In this document: positions 36,646 through 47,030 of the stretch, piece by piece
How the letters are laid out: each line of letters opens with the position of its first letter
Numbering within the stretch: the stretch's first letter is position 1
Origin: Pseudoprimorskyibacter insulae
GTDB taxonomy: Bacteria > Pseudomonadota > Alphaproteobacteria > Rhodobacterales > Rhodobacteraceae
Length of the DNA: 64,000 nucleotides
Direction: 5' to 3'
Assembly (NCBI RefSeq): GCF_900302505.1
Contig: NZ_OMOJ01000008.1
Coordinates: 43,373 to 107,372 of the forward strand
The notes under the pieces: model-generated
Told to the model about the DNA's origin: nothing
The model's input: only the letters and a program-made list of their open reading frames with translations
The model's database searches: none
Translations under genes and position numbers: made by a program

Positions 36646-38676
36646 ATGACCATTCAGCAGATCGCCAGCTATGCCGCAGGCCAGTGGATTGCCCCCGGCG
36701 CAGGCGCGCGTTCGATCAAATCGGCCATCACTGGCGAGGTGATCGCAAGCGCGGGAAACAATGCGCTAGACGTCGAGGCGATGCTGCACCACGCCCGCAC
36801 GGTTGGCGGCCCTGCCTTGCGTGCCATGACCTTCCACCAGCGCGCCAAGATGCTGAAGGCGCTGGCGCAATACATCGGGGAACACAAGCAAGCGCTCTAT
36901 GATCTCAGCTTCAACACCGGCGCGACGCAATCGGACGGGATGATTGATATCGACGGCGGCATTGGCACGATGTTCGTCTTTGCCTCAAAAGGCCGCCGCG
37001 ACATGCCCGATGGCCATGTCTATGTGGATGGAGAGCCGGAAAGCTTTACCAAGACTGGCAATTTCATGGGTCAGCACATTTGCACCCCGCTGCAAGGCGT
37101 GGCCGTGCATATCAACGCCTTCAACTTCCCCGTTTGGGGGATGCTGGAAAAGCTGGCCCCGACCTTCCTTGCGGGCGTTCCCGCCATCGTCAAACCCGCC
37201 ACCGCCACCTGCTATCTGACCGAGGCTTGCGTGCGTCTGATGCTGCAATCGGGGATTCTGCCAGACGGCGCGCTGCAATTCGTGGCGGGTGGTCTGGGCG
37301 ATATGCTGGAACGGCTGACCTATCAGGATGTGGTCAGTTTTACAGGGTCCGCAGACACCGCGCATATGCTGCGCTCGAACGATCATCTGCTGCGCAATTC
37401 GGTGCGGTTCATGGCCGAACAAGACAGCCTCAACGCCTCGATCCTTGGGCCGGACGCCGCCCCCGGCACGCCCGAGTTTGACCTGTTCGTCAAAGAGGTC
37501 CACCGCGAGATGACCGCGAAAGCAGGTCAGAAATGCACCGCCATTCGCCGCATCATCGCCCCCGAGGCGCAGGTGCCCGCGCTGATCGAGGCGCTGTCGG
37601 ACCGGCTGGGCAAAACCCTGATCGGCGATCCCCGGAGCGAGGCAACGCGCATGGGCGCGCTGGTCTCGACCGCGCAACGCGCCGACGTGCTGGAAAAGGC
37701 CGCGCTGATTGGAACCGAGGCCGAGCGTGTGTTCGGCGATCCCAATGCCTTCACCGTTGAGGGCGCAGACGCCGTGAAAGGCGCCTTCCTGACGCCGATG
37801 CTGTTCCATTGCGCCTACCCCGATGCCGCGCAGCGCGTGCATGACACCGAGGCCTTCGGCCCCGTCAGCACGATCATGGGCTATCGCGATCTGGGCCATG
37901 CGATTGATCTGGTCAATCGCGGCGGGGGCTCGCTTGTGGCCTCGGTCATCACCCATGATCCCAGCGTGGCGCGCGAAGTGGCCATGGGGGCTGCGGCGCA
38001 TCACGGGCGACTTTACTTCAACAACCGCGACTCGATGAAGGGCAGCACGGGCCATGGCTCGCCCCTGCCCCATCTAGTGCATGGCGGCCCCGGCCGCGCT
38101 GGCGGCGGCGAGGAAATGGGCGGCGTGCGCGGCGTGATGCATTACATGCAGCGCACCGCCATTCAGGGCAGCCCCGATATCCTGACCGGGATCACCGGCC
38201 AATGGGTGCCGGGTGCCAAGGAAATCACCGCCCCCGCGCATCCCTTCACCCGCACATACGGCGAGCTGTCGATTGGCGAGACGCTGAACACCGCGCCCCG
38301 CACCGTGACGCTGGACGATATTGAACACTTCGCCCATTTCACCGGCGACACCTTTTATGCCCACATGGATGACGATGCCGCCAAGCGGAACCCGTTCTTT
38401 CCGGGCCGTGTGGCGCATGGCTATCTGCTGCTGTCCTTCGCGGCGGGCCTGTTTGTGGAACCAAACGAAGGCCCCGTGCTGGCCAACACCGGCCTTGATA
38501 CGCTGCGCTTCATGAAGCCGGTGCAGGCGGGCGACGCCATCAAGGTGCGCCTGACGGTCAAGAAAAAGACCCAGCGCACGGGCGAGTATGGCGAAGTGAA
38601 ATGGCATGTGACGCTCACCAACCAAGACGATGACACCGTCGCGGAATACGAGCTGCTGACGATGAACGCCTATTGA
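36646..38676 (+). CDS. paaZ: Bifunctional oxepin-CoA hydrolase / aldehyde dehydrogenase PaaZ
   Basis: 676-residue fusion. The N-terminal aldehyde dehydrogenase (about 1-530) has [26 protein letters not shown] and the nucleophile in [13 protein letters not shown]. The C-terminal MaoC-like hydratase (about 540-676) has [19 protein letters not shown] and [15 protein letters not shown] with the Asp/His pair. It opens the oxepin ring by hydrolysis and oxidises the resulting semialdehyde. GGGAGG before the start. Both halves look intact. Confidence 0.96.
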   Translation: MTIQQIASYAAGQWIAPGAGARSIKSAITGEVIASAGNNALDVEAMLHHARTVGGPALRAMTFHQRAKMLKALAQYIGEHKQALYDLSFNTGATQSDGMIDIDGGIGTMFVFASKGRRDMPDGHVYVDGEPESFTKTGNFMGQHICTPLQGVAVHINAFNFPVWGMLEKLAPTFLAGVPAIVKPATATCYLTEACVRLMLQSGILPDGALQFVAGGLGDMLERLTYQDVVSFTGSADTAHMLRSNDHLLRNSVRFMAEQDSLNASILGPDAAPGTPEFDLFVKEVHREMTAKAGQKCTAIRRIIAPEAQVPALIEALSDRLGKTLIGDPRSEATRMGALVSTAQRADVLEKAALIGTEAERVFGDPNAFTVEGADAVKGAFLTPMLFHCAYPDAAQRVHDTEAFGPVSTIMGYRDLGHAIDLVNRGGGSLVASVITHDPSVAREVAMGAAAHHGRLYFNNRDSMKGSTGHGSPLPHLVHGGPGRAGGGEEMGGVRGVMHYMQRTAIQGSPDILTGITGQWVPGAKEITAPAHPFTRTYGELSIGETLNTAPRTVTLDDIEHFAHFTGDTFYAHMDDDAAKRNPFFPGRVAHGYLLLSFAAGLFVEPNEGPVLANTGLDTLRFMKPVQAGDAIKVRLTVKKKTQRTGEYGEVKWHVTLTNQDDDTVAEYELLTMNAY

Positions 38677-38706
38677 ACGCCCCCTTCCCGCACTTATAGT
38701 CGGCCC

Positions 38707-39483
38707 ATGGCTGTTACGCTGGAAACCATCGTTCAAGACGCACAAACATGCGGACCGCTCAAGGCGTGGTCCGTCATTGTCACGGTTTTGGGCGACCTTC
38801 TGCCCAACGCGCAGGCCCGGATATCGGGCGGCGCATTGGGCCAAATCCTCGAACCGCTGGGCATTTCCAACCAAACGCTGCGGGTCGCCCTGCACCGGCT
38901 TAAACGTGACGGCTGGGTGACCAGTTTCAAAGACGGGCGGCAATCCTTCTATGGGCTGACCTCGCGCGGCTGGGACATGTCGCAGGCCGTGGTGCCTTTG
39001 GTCTATGGGCCACACACACAGGCGCAGGTCTGGCTGGCGATTGCGCCGCCCACGCTACAAGCCGCCGAGGTTCAGGACATCGCGCCCGACGATGCGCTTC
39101 AGATCAGCCCGCGCTGCATGGTGATCGGCGAAGCCCCCGGCGCGGCGCTGGCCGATTGGCTGACCAGCCCCCTGCAGCCCGGTCAAACGCCGGGCTGGGT
39201 GCGCGATGCGGTGGCGAATACCGACCACCGCGCCGCCTATCGCGCCCTTGCCCAATTGGCGACGCAGGCAAAGGGCATCGCCGTTCAGCCGCTGTTCCTG
39301 CGCACCACGCTGCGGATCTTGGCGTTTCACCATTGGCGGCGGATGCGTCTGCGCGATGGATACTTGGCCGATGCGCTGATGCCCGAGCGGTGGGAAGGTG
39401 CCCAAGCCCGCGATGCGGTTATGGCCCTGCTGGCCGATTACCCGCGCCCAGATCTGGCCGAGCTTGAGAGCGCGCGGTCCTGA
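38707..39483 (+). CDS. paaX: PaaX family transcriptional regulator
   Basis: 258 residues: N-terminal winged helix with TLRVALHRLKRDGWVTSFKDGRQSFYGLTSRG, then the long PaaX central and C-terminal domains (FHHWRRMRLRDGYLADALMPERWEG). PaaX in E. coli represses paa genes and releases DNA on binding phenylacetyl-CoA. It is 30 bp after paaZ and probably cotranscribed. A cluster with both PaaX and a TetR-type PaaR suggests two-layer control. Confidence 0.9.
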   Translation: MAVTLETIVQDAQTCGPLKAWSVIVTVLGDLLPNAQARISGGALGQILEPLGISNQTLRVALHRLKRDGWVTSFKDGRQSFYGLTSRGWDMSQAVVPLVYGPHTQAQVWLAIAPPTLQAAEVQDIAPDDALQISPRCMVIGEAPGAALADWLTSPLQPGQTPGWVRDAVANTDHRAAYRALAQLATQAKGIAVQPLFLRTTLRILAFHHWRRMRLRDGYLADALMPERWEGAQARDAVMALLADYPRPDLAELESARS

Positions 39484-39708
39484 CCAGCCACCGACAATGC
39501 AAGGCGCCGCCCTCAGATCGTCGCCACCGCCGCCGTTGCTATGGACGACATGCGCCGCAAAAGGATCGCTCTTGATGCGGCAACGCGGCGTAAACGTGCC
39601 ACCATTCGGCCTCTGCGGCCATTTTTCCGCGTCTGTGCGACTATCGGCTCTGGTCTTTTGCCGCAGGCACGGGTAGGCGACCGCCAAACCTATGGAAAGG
39701 CCCCCCTC

Positions 39709-41526
39709 ATGGACCTGCGCAATATTGCAATCATTGCACACGTTGACCACGGCAAAACCACGCTTGTGGATGAACTGCTGAAACAGTCCGGTGCATTCCG
39801 GGAAAACCAGGCCGTGGCAGAGCGCGCCATGGACAGCAACGATCTGGAACGCGAACGCGGGATCACCATCTTTGCCAAGCCGACCTCGGTCGAATGGAAA
39901 AACAACCGGATCAACATCGTTGATACCCCCGGCCACGCCGACTTTGGCGGCGAGGTTGAGCGTATTCTGAGCATGGTAGACGGTGTGGTTCTGCTGGTGG
40001 ACGCCGCAGAAGGCCCGATGCCGCAAACCAAATTCGTGACCTCCAAAGCGCTGAAACTGGGCCTGCGCCCGATCGTGGTGCTGAACAAGGTCGACAAGCC
40101 CGACGCCGAACCCGACCGTGCGCTTGACGAATGCTTTGATCTTTTCGCCTCGCTTGACGCTGACGAAGATCAGCTGGATTTCCCGCATCTGTACGCCTCG
40201 GGCCGCAACGGCTGGTGTGATGCCGATCTGGACGGGCCGCGCAAGAACCTCGATACGCTGTTCAAGCTGATCGTCGATCACGTGCCTGCCCCCAAGCAGA
40301 TCAAACATCAGGACGAAGATTTCCGTATGCTGGCCACCACGCTGGGTGCTGACCCGTTCGTGGGCCGCATTCTGACGGGCCGCGTTGAAACCGGTCGCGC
40401 CAAGGTTGGCCAGACCGTTCAGGCGCTGACCCGCCACGGCCAGAAGATCGAACAATTCCGCGTGACCAAGATCCAAGCGTTCCGTGGCCTGCAAATGCAG
40501 GATATCGACGAAGCGGTTGCCGGTGATATCGTGTCTTTGGCTGGCATGTCGAAGGCCACCGTGGCCGACACCATCTGCGCCCTTGCCGTGGATAAGCCGC
40601 TGGAAGCGCAGCCGATCGATCCGCCCACCATCACCGTGACCTTCGGCATCAACGACAGCCCGCTGGCTGGTCGCGATGGCAAAAAGGTTCAGTCGCGCGT
40701 GATCCGTGACCGCCTGATGAAAGAGGCCGAGTCCAACGTTGCGATCAAGATCAAAGACACCCCCGGCGGCGAAGCCTTCGAAGTGTCCGGTCGCGGCGAA
40801 CTTCAGATGGGCGTTCTGATTGAAAACATGCGCCGCGAAGGGTTCGAGCTGTCGATCTCGCGCCCGCAGGTGATCATGCGCGAAGACGAAAACGGTCAGC
40901 GTATTGAGCCGATCGAAGAATGCACCATCGATGTGGATGACGAATATTCGGGCGCGGTGATCGAAAAGCTAACCGGCACCCGCAAGGGCGATCTGGTGGA
41001 AATGCGCCAGAACGCTGGCAAAACGCGCATCGTGGCCCATGTGCCGTCGCGCGGCCTGATCGGCTATCACGGCGAATTCCTGACCGACACGCGCGGCACC
41101 GGCGTTCTGAACCGTGTGTTCCATTCCTGGGCCCCGTACAAAGGCCAGATCCCCGGCCGTCGCGCGGGTGTTCTGATCTCGATGGAGAACGGCGAAACCG
41201 TGGCCTATGCGCTGTGGAACCTCGAAGATCGCGGCAAGATGTTCCTTGGTGCGCAAGCGCCCGTGTACACCGGCATGATCATTGGCGAGCATAGCCGCGA
41301 CAACGATCTGGAAGTGAACCCGCTGAAAGGCAAAAAGCTGACGAACGTGCGCGCATCGGGCACCGACGAAGCCGTGCGCCTGACCACGCCGGTCACCCTG
41401 TCGCTGGAAGAGGCCATTGCCTATATCAACGACGACGAACTGGTTGAGGTCACGCCGAACGCGATCCGTCTGCGCAAGCGCTACCTGGATCCGCACGAAC
41501 GCAAGCGGATGGCCAAACAAGCCTAA
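39709..41526 (+). CDS. typA: Translational GTPase TypA/BipA
   Basis: Ribosome-associated EF-G-like GTPase involved in 50S assembly and stress growth. 605 residues from the ATG at 39709 (GGAAAGG upstream); the 56 codons before it are probably 5' leader. G1 AHVDHGKTT, effector region [17 protein letters not shown]3 DTPGHADF, G4 NKVD, and the BipA C-terminal segment with [16 protein letters not shown] and [17 protein letters not shown]. Followed by a strong terminator. Confidence 0.97.
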   Translation: MDLRNIAIIAHVDHGKTTLVDELLKQSGAFRENQAVAERAMDSNDLERERGITIFAKPTSVEWKNNRINIVDTPGHADFGGEVERILSMVDGVVLLVDAAEGPMPQTKFVTSKALKLGLRPIVVLNKVDKPDAEPDRALDECFDLFASLDADEDQLDFPHLYASGRNGWCDADLDGPRKNLDTLFKLIVDHVPAPKQIKHQDEDFRMLATTLGADPFVGRILTGRVETGRAKVGQTVQALTRHGQKIEQFRVTKIQAFRGLQMQDIDEAVAGDIVSLAGMSKATVADTICALAVDKPLEAQPIDPPTITVTFGINDSPLAGRDGKKVQSRVIRDRLMKEAESNVAIKIKDTPGGEAFEVSGRGELQMGVLIENMRREGFELSISRPQVIMREDENGQRIEPIEECTIDVDDEYSGAVIEKLTGTRKGDLVEMRQNAGKTRIVAHVPSRGLIGYHGEFLTDTRGTGVLNRVFHSWAPYKGQIPGRRAGVLISMENGETVAYALWNLEDRGKMFLGAQAPVYTGMIIGEHSRDNDLEVNPLKGKKLTNVRASGTDEAVRLTTPVTLSLEEAIAYINDDELVEVTPNAIRLRKRYLDPHERKRMAKQA

Positions 41527-41530
41527 AACG

Positions 41531-41560
41531 AAAACCCCGGCCTCAGCGCCGGGGTTTTTC
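41531..41560 (+). terminator. Rho-independent terminator of typA
   Basis: AAAACCCCGGC (41531-41541) pairs perfectly with GCCGGGGTTTT (41548-41558), loop CTCAGC, ending in TTTTTC. Confidence 0.92.
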
Positions 41561-41568
41561 TTTGGGGG

Positions 41569-41844
41569 TCAATCGCAGGGAATTTCCACGAGCAGCTTGT
41601 AGGCCGGTTCGATCTCATGGCGGAGTTCGCGGTAAATCGCGGGGTCTTCCACCAGTTCGATCCGCCCATTGCGGCGCACGTATTTTCGGATCGGAGGCGA
41701 AATCAGACGCTTTTCCACCTCATAGGTGGCGGGCATCATCTTTTCCTCATAGCAGGCAATCAGCCTTTCATGCGGATCCCGTGCGGCCCAAGCCGGGGTG
41801 GATAGCGCCAAAATAGCGATGCTCGATACAACTGCCTTGCGCAT
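41569..41844 (-). CDS. Small secreted two-cysteine protein (paralogue of 41992-42264)
   Basis: 91 residues, function unknown. Signal peptide MRKAVVSSIAILALSTPAWA, then a mature domain of about 70 residues with cysteines at 31 (LIACYEEK) and 90 (LLVEIPCD), probably a disulphide. Shared pattern with the next gene: ACY...PAxY...KxLI...VxxxPAxY...CxC-terminal, with Cys-Cys spacing 59 versus 60. Likely periplasmic. It lies 100-odd bp downstream of its paralogue on the same strand, after a terminator, so it is probably expressed separately. Confidence 0.75.
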   Translation of the reverse strand: MRKAVVSSIAILALSTPAWAARDPHERLIACYEEKMMPATYEVEKRLISPPIRKYVRRNGRIELVEDPAIYRELRHEIEPAYKLLVEIPCD

Positions 41845-41936
41845 TTCGTTCTCCGGTCCATGCGATAATGACGGTTAGCATCGTTTGGGATTTTGGCACA
41901 AATGGGTTGGCTCTGTGTTTTTCAGACGATTTTAGC

Positions 41937-41971
41937 AACAAAAAAGGCGCGGCCGAAATTGCCGCGCCTTT
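41937..41971 (-). terminator. Terminator after the 42 kb small secreted protein gene
   Basis: AAAGGCGCGGC (41943-41953) and GCCGCGCCTTT (41961-41971) form a perfect 11-bp stem with a 7-nt loop. On the minus strand it runs into CCTTTTTTGTT. Confidence 0.88.
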
Positions 41972-41991
41972 GATGTGCTAAACAGCAGGCC

Positions 41992-42264
41992 TTACTTGCA
42001 AGGCGCCTGAACCGCTACGTAGTGGCCGGCTTCTTTCAGGTGCTTGGACTGCTTGTAGACCGCAGGGTAATAAACCTTGACCATTTGGCCCTTCTTATTG
42101 TGTTCCCACTCGCTGTGGGCGGCCATGATCAGTTTTTTGCTATAGTCATATTTTGCGGGAACCCACACTTTGTCGTAGCAAGCCACGACTTGACCTTCCC
42201 AAGCAAATGCCGGTGCGGCGAAGGACGATGCGACCAGTGCGGCGCCAATGAGCAACTTTTTCAT
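41992..42264 (-). CDS. Small secreted two-cysteine protein (paralogue of 41569-41844)
   Basis: 90 residues, function unknown. Signal peptide MKKLLIGAALVASSFAAPAFA. The mature part has cysteines at 29 (VVACYDKV) and 89 (VQAPCK), and many Lys, Tyr and Trp (VPAKYDYSKKLIMAAHSEW, VYYPAVYKQSKHL). Basic overall, unlike its more balanced paralogue. GGGAGAAATATC precedes the ATG. No known domain is recognised; a small periplasmic binding or envelope-stress protein is a guess. Confidence 0.75.
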   Translation of the reverse strand: MKKLLIGAALVASSFAAPAFAWEGQVVACYDKVWVPAKYDYSKKLIMAAHSEWEHNKKGQMVKVYYPAVYKQSKHLKEAGHYVAVQAPCK

Positions 42265-42609
42265 GATATTTCTCCCAGGTGAAAAAACTTTGGTGGGGAA
42301 AGACTAGCGAATATCTTTCGATCCAAGCGAGGGTAATTCCGGACCTTGACGCTCAAATTCGGGATTTTCGCGAAATTTTCACGGTCTGACACGCGATCTG
42401 TGGCCCAGAGGCCATAGTTTTGCCGCATTTTGGGTGAAACGGATCATTCTGATACGTTTCGATTTCGGTAACAATCCGATACTTTTTTTAAATTGTCGGC
42501 AAAACAGAAACTTACAATCGCCATTATAGCGAATCAAAAGCCCGCACTCAGCTTGAAACTGAATGCGGGCAAAAGCAATTCATGGTCAAACCGACCGGCC
42601 AATCGCCGC
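42265..42609. other. Intergenic region with promoter of the secreted protein gene and a terminator
   Basis: About 345 bp, AT-rich, with no ORF I can support. It holds the probable promoter of the minus-strand gene ending at 42264 and, at its right end, a hairpin terminator (42540-42570) for the DUF1330 gene. Confidence 0.6.
42536..42570 (-). terminator. Terminator downstream of the DUF1330 gene
   Basis: GCCCGCACTCAG pairs with CTGAATGCGGGC (one mismatch) around CTTGAAA. The minus-strand exit is CTTTTGATT, a short U-tract. Confidence 0.7.
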
Positions 42610-42897
42610 TTAGTCGGTCAACTCAACAATCACCAGATCGCGGTCAGCTGCGCCTTTTGCGTGAGACAGGGCCGCTTGATACGCGTCGGAATGATAGCAG
42701 GCTTCCGCCGCCTCAACGCTGGGGAATTGGGCGACCACATTGCGCGGGCGGTCCTTGCCTTCCAGTTGGACATAGCGCCCACCACGGGCCAGAAACTTGC
42801 CGCCATGTTCGGCAATCGCCGGGCCAGCCAATGCCGCGTATTTGCCGTAAGCTTCGGCATCATTGACGATGACATGCGCAATCCAAAGTGCATGCAT
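42610..42897 (-). CDS. DUF1330 family protein
   Basis: 95-residue dimeric alpha-beta barrel-type protein of the DUF1330 family, function unknown. Pattern: MHALWIAHVIVNDAEAYGKYAA, HGGKFLARGGRYVQLEGKDRPRNVVAQFPSVEAAEACYHSDAYQAAL and RDLVIVEL. The ATG at 42895-42897 follows GGAAAGGAAG. Located 50 bp downstream of alaS on the same strand; cotranscription is possible. Confidence 0.88.
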   Translation of the reverse strand: MHALWIAHVIVNDAEAYGKYAALAGPAIAEHGGKFLARGGRYVQLEGKDRPRNVVAQFPSVEAAEACYHSDAYQAALSHAKGAADRDLVIVELTD

Positions 42898-42950
42898 GGG
42901 TCTTCCTTTCCAAAAGAACAAAGGGGCGCAGTTGCCCGCGCCCCGATTGA

Positions 42951-45623
42951 TTAGCCGTTCAGCACTGCCTCAGCCGCCGCGATCGCGCCTTGAGCGTTCT
43001 CGGCGCTTTGGCCGCCGCCCTGGGCCATGTCAGGACGGCCACCGCCGCCCTTGCCGCCCAGTTCGGCCACAGCCGCCTTAACCAGATCCACAGCCGACAC
43101 AGAGCCCACCAGATCCGAGGTCACGCCAGCCGCCACAGCCGCCTTGCCGCCCGTGTCAGCGATGAGCAGAACCGCACCCGACCCGATGCGCGACTTATGT
43201 TCATCAATCAGCGGCGGCAGGTCTTTGCCCGACACGCCGGTCAGTACCTGTGCCAGGAACTTCACGCCATTTACGTCTTTGGCTTCGGCACCGCCGCCCT
43301 GCCCGGCACCGCCAGCCATGGCCAGATCGCGGCGCAGCTGGCCAACTTCGTTGGTCAGTTCCTTGACTTTTGACATCTCGCCCTTGATCCGCGCGACCAG
43401 CTCATCCGGCTTGGCCTTCAGCTCTAGCAGTGCAGCCCCCAGAACGGCCATGCTATCGGCAACGTATCGCTGCGCGCCTTCGCCGGTCAGCGCTTCGATC
43501 CGGCGAACACCGGCCGAAGATGCGCTATCGCCCAGCAGAACAAAGGCACCGATATCGCCGGTCTGTTTGACATGCGTACCGCCGCAGAGTTCAAGCGAAT
43601 AGGTCTTACCGTCCGAGCCTTTGCCCGTATCGGCGCGGCCCATCGACACGACGCGCACCTCATCCCCGTATTTTTCACCGAACAGCGCCTGTGCACCAAT
43701 GGCGCGGGCATCGTCGGGCGTCATGATCCGGGTGTCCACAGCGGTGTTCTGACGGATGTAGGTGTTCACCTCATCCTCAACCTTGCGCAACTCGTCGGCA
43801 CTCAGGGCCTTACCGTGGCTGAAGTCAAAGCGCAGACGGTCCGGTGCATTGAGCGAGCCGCGCTGCGCCACGTGATCGCCAAGCGCATTGCGCAGCGCTT
43901 CGTGCAGCAGGTGCGTGGCCGAGTGGTTGGCGCGGATCGCACCACGGCGGCCATGATCAACCTCAAGCGCGACCGGCTCACCCTTGGTGAAGGTGCCGCG
44001 TTCCACGGTGATGTTATGGGCAAAGACGCCGCCACCGGCCATTTTTTGCGTGTCGGTCACGCGGGCCTGATGATCTTCGTCCTCAAGGCGGCGCAGATAG
44101 CCGGTGTCGCCCACCTGACCACCTGATTCCGCATAGAACGGTGTCTGGTTCATCACCACCCAGCCGCTTTCGCCTTCGTTCAGGCGATCAATCGCGGTGC
44201 CGTCCCGGACGATGGCGATGATCTGGCCTTCGGCGATTTCGGTGTCATAGCCAAGAAAATCGGTCGCACCGTGCTTATCGGCAATGTCGAACCAAACCGT
44301 GGCATCCGCCGCCTCGCCCGTACCGGCCCAAGCGGCACGCGCCTTGGCCTTCTGTTCGGCCATCGCGGCATCAAACCCGTCGGTATCGACCGCGCGGCCC
44401 TTTTCACGCAGCGCATCCTGCGTCAGGTCCAGCGGGAAACCGTAGGTGTCATAGAGCTTGAACGCCGCCTCGCCCGGCAGGTTCTTCCCGTCCGGCAGAT
44501 CGGCCAATTCGTCGTCCAGCAGCTTCAGCCCGCGATCCAGCGTTTGCTTGAACCGGGTTTCTTCCAGCTTCAGTGTTTCCTGAATCAGCGATTGGGCCTG
44601 CGCCAGTTCCGGGTAAGCCGCGCCCATCTGACGGACAAGCGCCGGAACCAAACGGTGCATCAGCGGATCTTGTGCGCCCAGCAGGTGCGCATGGCGCATC
44701 GCACGGCGCATAATCCGGCGCAGAACATAGCCGCGCCCATCATTCGACGGCATCACACCATCGGCAATCAGGAACGAGGTCGACCGCAGGTGGTCGGCGA
44801 TCACGCGGTGATGCGTTTTGCCGGGGCCATCCGGGTCACTGCTGGTGGCATCGGCGCTGGCCTCAATCAGGCTGCGCATCAAGTCGGTGGCGTAGTTGTC
44901 ATTCGTGCCTTGCAGCAGCGCCGCCACACGTTCAATGCCCATGCCGGTGTCGATGGACTGCATGTCCAGCGCCCGCATCGAGCCATCTTCGAACTGTTCG
45001 TTCTGCATGAAGACTATGTTCCAGATCTCGATGAACCGGTCACCGTCTTCTTCGGGCGATCCCGGAGGGCCACCCCAGAATTTTTCGCCGTGATCATAGA
45101 AGATCTCGGTGCAGGGGCCGCAAGGACCGGTCGGCCCCATCTGCCAGAAGTTGTCAGAGGTGGCGATGCGGATGATCCGGCTTTCCGGAACACCGATTTT
45201 CTTCCACATCTCAAAGGCTTCGTCATCGGTGTGATAGACGGTGGTGTACAGCTTGTCCTTCGGAATGCCGAAGTCCTTGGTGATCAATTCCCACGCAAAA
45301 GGGATCGCCTCAGTCTTGAAGTAATCGCCAAAGCTGAAGTTGCCCAGCATTTCAAAAAACGTATGGTGACGCGCGGTATACCCGACGTTGTCCAAGTCGT
45401 TGTGCTTGCCGCCTGCGCGGACACATTTCTGCGCGGTGGTGGCGCGCTTGTAGTCGCGCGTCTCAACCCCGGTGAACAGGTTCTTGAACTGAACCATGCC
45501 CGAGTTTGCGAACATCAGGGTCGGGTCATTGCGGGGAACCAACGGGCTTGAGGGCACGACCTGATGGCCTTGCTTTTCAAAGTAACCCAAGAAGGTCGAG
45601 CGGATATCATTCAACGTCGGCAT
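42951..45623 (-). CDS. alaS: Alanyl-tRNA synthetase
   Basis: 890 residues, full length. Class II catalytic core at the N-terminus ([40 protein letters not shown]). Editing domain with [11 protein letters not shown] and the CGGTH zinc/editing motif. C-terminal C-Ala domain with [15 protein letters not shown]. It charges tRNA-Ala and edits mischarged Ser and Gly. Confidence 0.98.
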   Translation of the reverse strand: MPTLNDIRSTFLGYFEKQGHQVVPSSPLVPRNDPTLMFANSGMVQFKNLFTGVETRDYKRATTAQKCVRAGGKHNDLDNVGYTARHHTFFEMLGNFSFGDYFKTEAIPFAWELITKDFGIPKDKLYTTVYHTDDEAFEMWKKIGVPESRIIRIATSDNFWQMGPTGPCGPCTEIFYDHGEKFWGGPPGSPEEDGDRFIEIWNIVFMQNEQFEDGSMRALDMQSIDTGMGIERVAALLQGTNDNYATDLMRSLIEASADATSSDPDGPGKTHHRVIADHLRSTSFLIADGVMPSNDGRGYVLRRIMRRAMRHAHLLGAQDPLMHRLVPALVRQMGAAYPELAQAQSLIQETLKLEETRFKQTLDRGLKLLDDELADLPDGKNLPGEAAFKLYDTYGFPLDLTQDALREKGRAVDTDGFDAAMAEQKAKARAAWAGTGEAADATVWFDIADKHGATDFLGYDTEIAEGQIIAIVRDGTAIDRLNEGESGWVVMNQTPFYAESGGQVGDTGYLRRLEDEDHQARVTDTQKMAGGGVFAHNITVERGTFTKGEPVALEVDHGRRGAIRANHSATHLLHEALRNALGDHVAQRGSLNAPDRLRFDFSHGKALSADELRKVEDEVNTYIRQNTAVDTRIMTPDDARAIGAQALFGEKYGDEVRVVSMGRADTGKGSDGKTYSLELCGGTHVKQTGDIGAFVLLGDSASSAGVRRIEALTGEGAQRYVADSMAVLGAALLELKAKPDELVARIKGEMSKVKELTNEVGQLRRDLAMAGGAGQGGGAEAKDVNGVKFLAQVLTGVSGKDLPPLIDEHKSRIGSGAVLLIADTGGKAAVAAGVTSDLVGSVSAVDLVKAAVAELGGKGGGGRPDMAQGGGQSAENAQGAIAAAEAVLNG

Positions 45624-45712
45624 AAGCGGTCTCTGGCCTTAAGTTTCGGCGGTCCCGGCAGGTTTATCCCTGCGATGGTGCGGTGTCCATAACAAGGGCG
45701 CCCAAAACGCAA

Positions 45713-45736
45713 CAAGGCACCCCGAAGGATGCCTTG
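45713..45736 (-). terminator. Probable terminator of recA
   Basis: CAAGGCACC and GGATGCCTTG form a stem with one mismatch. The minus-strand exit is GTTGCGTTTTGGG, so the U-tract is short. Lies 25 bp past the recA stop. Confidence 0.6.
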
Positions 45737-45760
45737 TCCTGTGTCCAAAGCGGATTTGGA

Positions 45761-46834
45761 TCAATCGTCCAAAATCTCTTCCGAGCCGTCGTCATCGGGC
45801 ATATGAAAATCAAGCCCATGCGCCGCGCGGATCTTATCCTCGATCTCCAGCGCCATGCGGGTGTTTTCGCGCAGGAAGTTCTTGGCGTTCTCACGCCCCT
45901 GCCCGATCCGTTCATCGCCATAGCTGAACCACGCGCCGGACTTATCGACCACACCGGCCTTTACGCCCAGATCCAGCAATTCGCCCATCTTGGAAATGCC
46001 TTCGCCATACATGATGTCGAATTCCACCTGTTTGAACGGCGGGGCCACCTTGTTCTTGACGACTTTGACGCGGGTCTGGTTGCCAACCACTTCGTCGCGG
46101 TCCTTAATCGCGCCAATGCGGCGAATATCCAGACGCACCGAGCTGTAGAATTTAAGCGCGTTGCCGCCGGTGGTGGTTTCGGGGCTGCCGAACATCACGC
46201 CGATCTTCATGCGAATCTGGTTGATGAAGATCACCATGCAATTGCTGCGCGCGATCGAGCCGGTCAGTTTGCGCATCGCCTGGCTCATCAAGCGGGCATG
46301 AACGCCCACACTGCTGTCGCCCATATCGCCTTCAAGTTCGGATTTCGGCGTCAGAGCCGCAACCGAATCGACGACGACCAAGCTAACGGCGCCCGAGCGC
46401 ACCAGCGTATCGGTGATTTCCAGCGCCTGTTCCCCTGTGTCAGGCTGCGAGATCAGCAGCTCATCCAGGTTCACACCCAGCTTTTTCGCATAGCCCGGAT
46501 CAAGCGCGTGTTCGGCGTCCACAAAGGCGCAGATGCCGCCTTTTTTCTGTTCTTCGGCGATGCAATGCAGCGTCAGCGTGGTCTTACCAGAGCTTTCTGG
46601 CCCATAAATTTCGATGATCCGGCCCTTGGGCAGGCCGCCGATGCCAAGCGCAATGTCCAAACCCAGAGAGCCGGTCGAGGTCGCTTCGATATCCTTCATG
46701 GCGTTTTCACCGCCAAGTTTCATGATCGAGCCTTTGCCGAACTGGCGTTCGATCTGCGACAGCGCGCTGTCCAGAGCCTTCTGCCGGTCCGCGTTCTTCT
46801 TGGTATCCATCGTCAAAAGATCCGCCGTTGCCAT
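45761..46834 (-). CDS. recA: Recombinase RecA
   Basis: Strand-exchange protein and SOS coprotease. 357 residues from the ATG at 46832-46834 (AAGGAG seven bases upstream); the earlier frame is leader. Walker [10 protein letters not shown], MLMs in IEIYG, Walker [12 protein letters not shown], and L2 region [16 protein letters not shown]. The usual acidic tail ([11 protein letters not shown]) is present. An SOS box lies 51 bp upstream. Confidence 0.98.
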   Translation of the reverse strand: MATADLLTMDTKKNADRQKALDSALSQIERQFGKGSIMKLGGENAMKDIEATSTGSLGLDIALGIGGLPKGRIIEIYGPESSGKTTLTLHCIAEEQKKGGICAFVDAEHALDPGYAKKLGVNLDELLISQPDTGEQALEITDTLVRSGAVSLVVVDSVAALTPKSELEGDMGDSSVGVHARLMSQAMRKLTGSIARSNCMVIFINQIRMKIGVMFGSPETTTGGNALKFYSSVRLDIRRIGAIKDRDEVVGNQTRVKVVKNKVAPPFKQVEFDIMYGEGISKMGELLDLGVKAGVVDKSGAWFSYGDERIGQGRENAKNFLRENTRMALEIEDKIRAAHGLDFHMPDDDGSEEILDD

Positions 46835-46884
46835 GGTCTGGCTCCTTATTCCACAGCCGCGCACGGGCGGCAATTGCTGCTTTT

Positions 46885-46899
46885 GTTCGCCTCTTGTTC
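46885..46899. promoter_or_regulatory. LexA/SOS box of recA
   Basis: GTTC-GCCTCTT-GTTC, an exact match to the alphaproteobacterial LexA site GTTC-N7-GTTC known from Rhodobacter and Rhizobium. It is 51 bp upstream of the recA start codon. Confidence 0.88.
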
Positions 46900-46970
46900 T
46901 CACCCATATGAGACCAAAACAAGAACATTTCAAGTGAAACTTTTCATTTCACGAGTGTTGAGGCAGATCG

Positions 46971-46985
46971 TTAAGGATAGATTAA
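46971..46985. promoter_or_regulatory. CtrA-type box upstream of the sulfotransferase-like gene
   Basis: TTAA-GGATAGA-TTAA, a perfect match to the CtrA consensus TTAA-N7-TTAA. It lies 46 bp before the TTG start at 47031 and between divergent genes, so it could act on either; distance favours the sulfotransferase-like gene. Confidence 0.6.
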
Positions 46986-47030
46986 GCCCGACCTGCAATT
47001 TACGGCTGCATTCGACAGAAAGGCTCTGCT

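Noticed and set aside
39055..40494. 479-residue minus-strand open frame over paaX and typA
   Set aside because: Overlaps two well-supported plus-strand genes; no domain and no start signal.
42586..42602. AACCGACCGGCCAATC, similar to the PaaR-like palindrome
   Set aside because: Only one half fits, it is far from paa genes and lies next to a terminator; likely chance.
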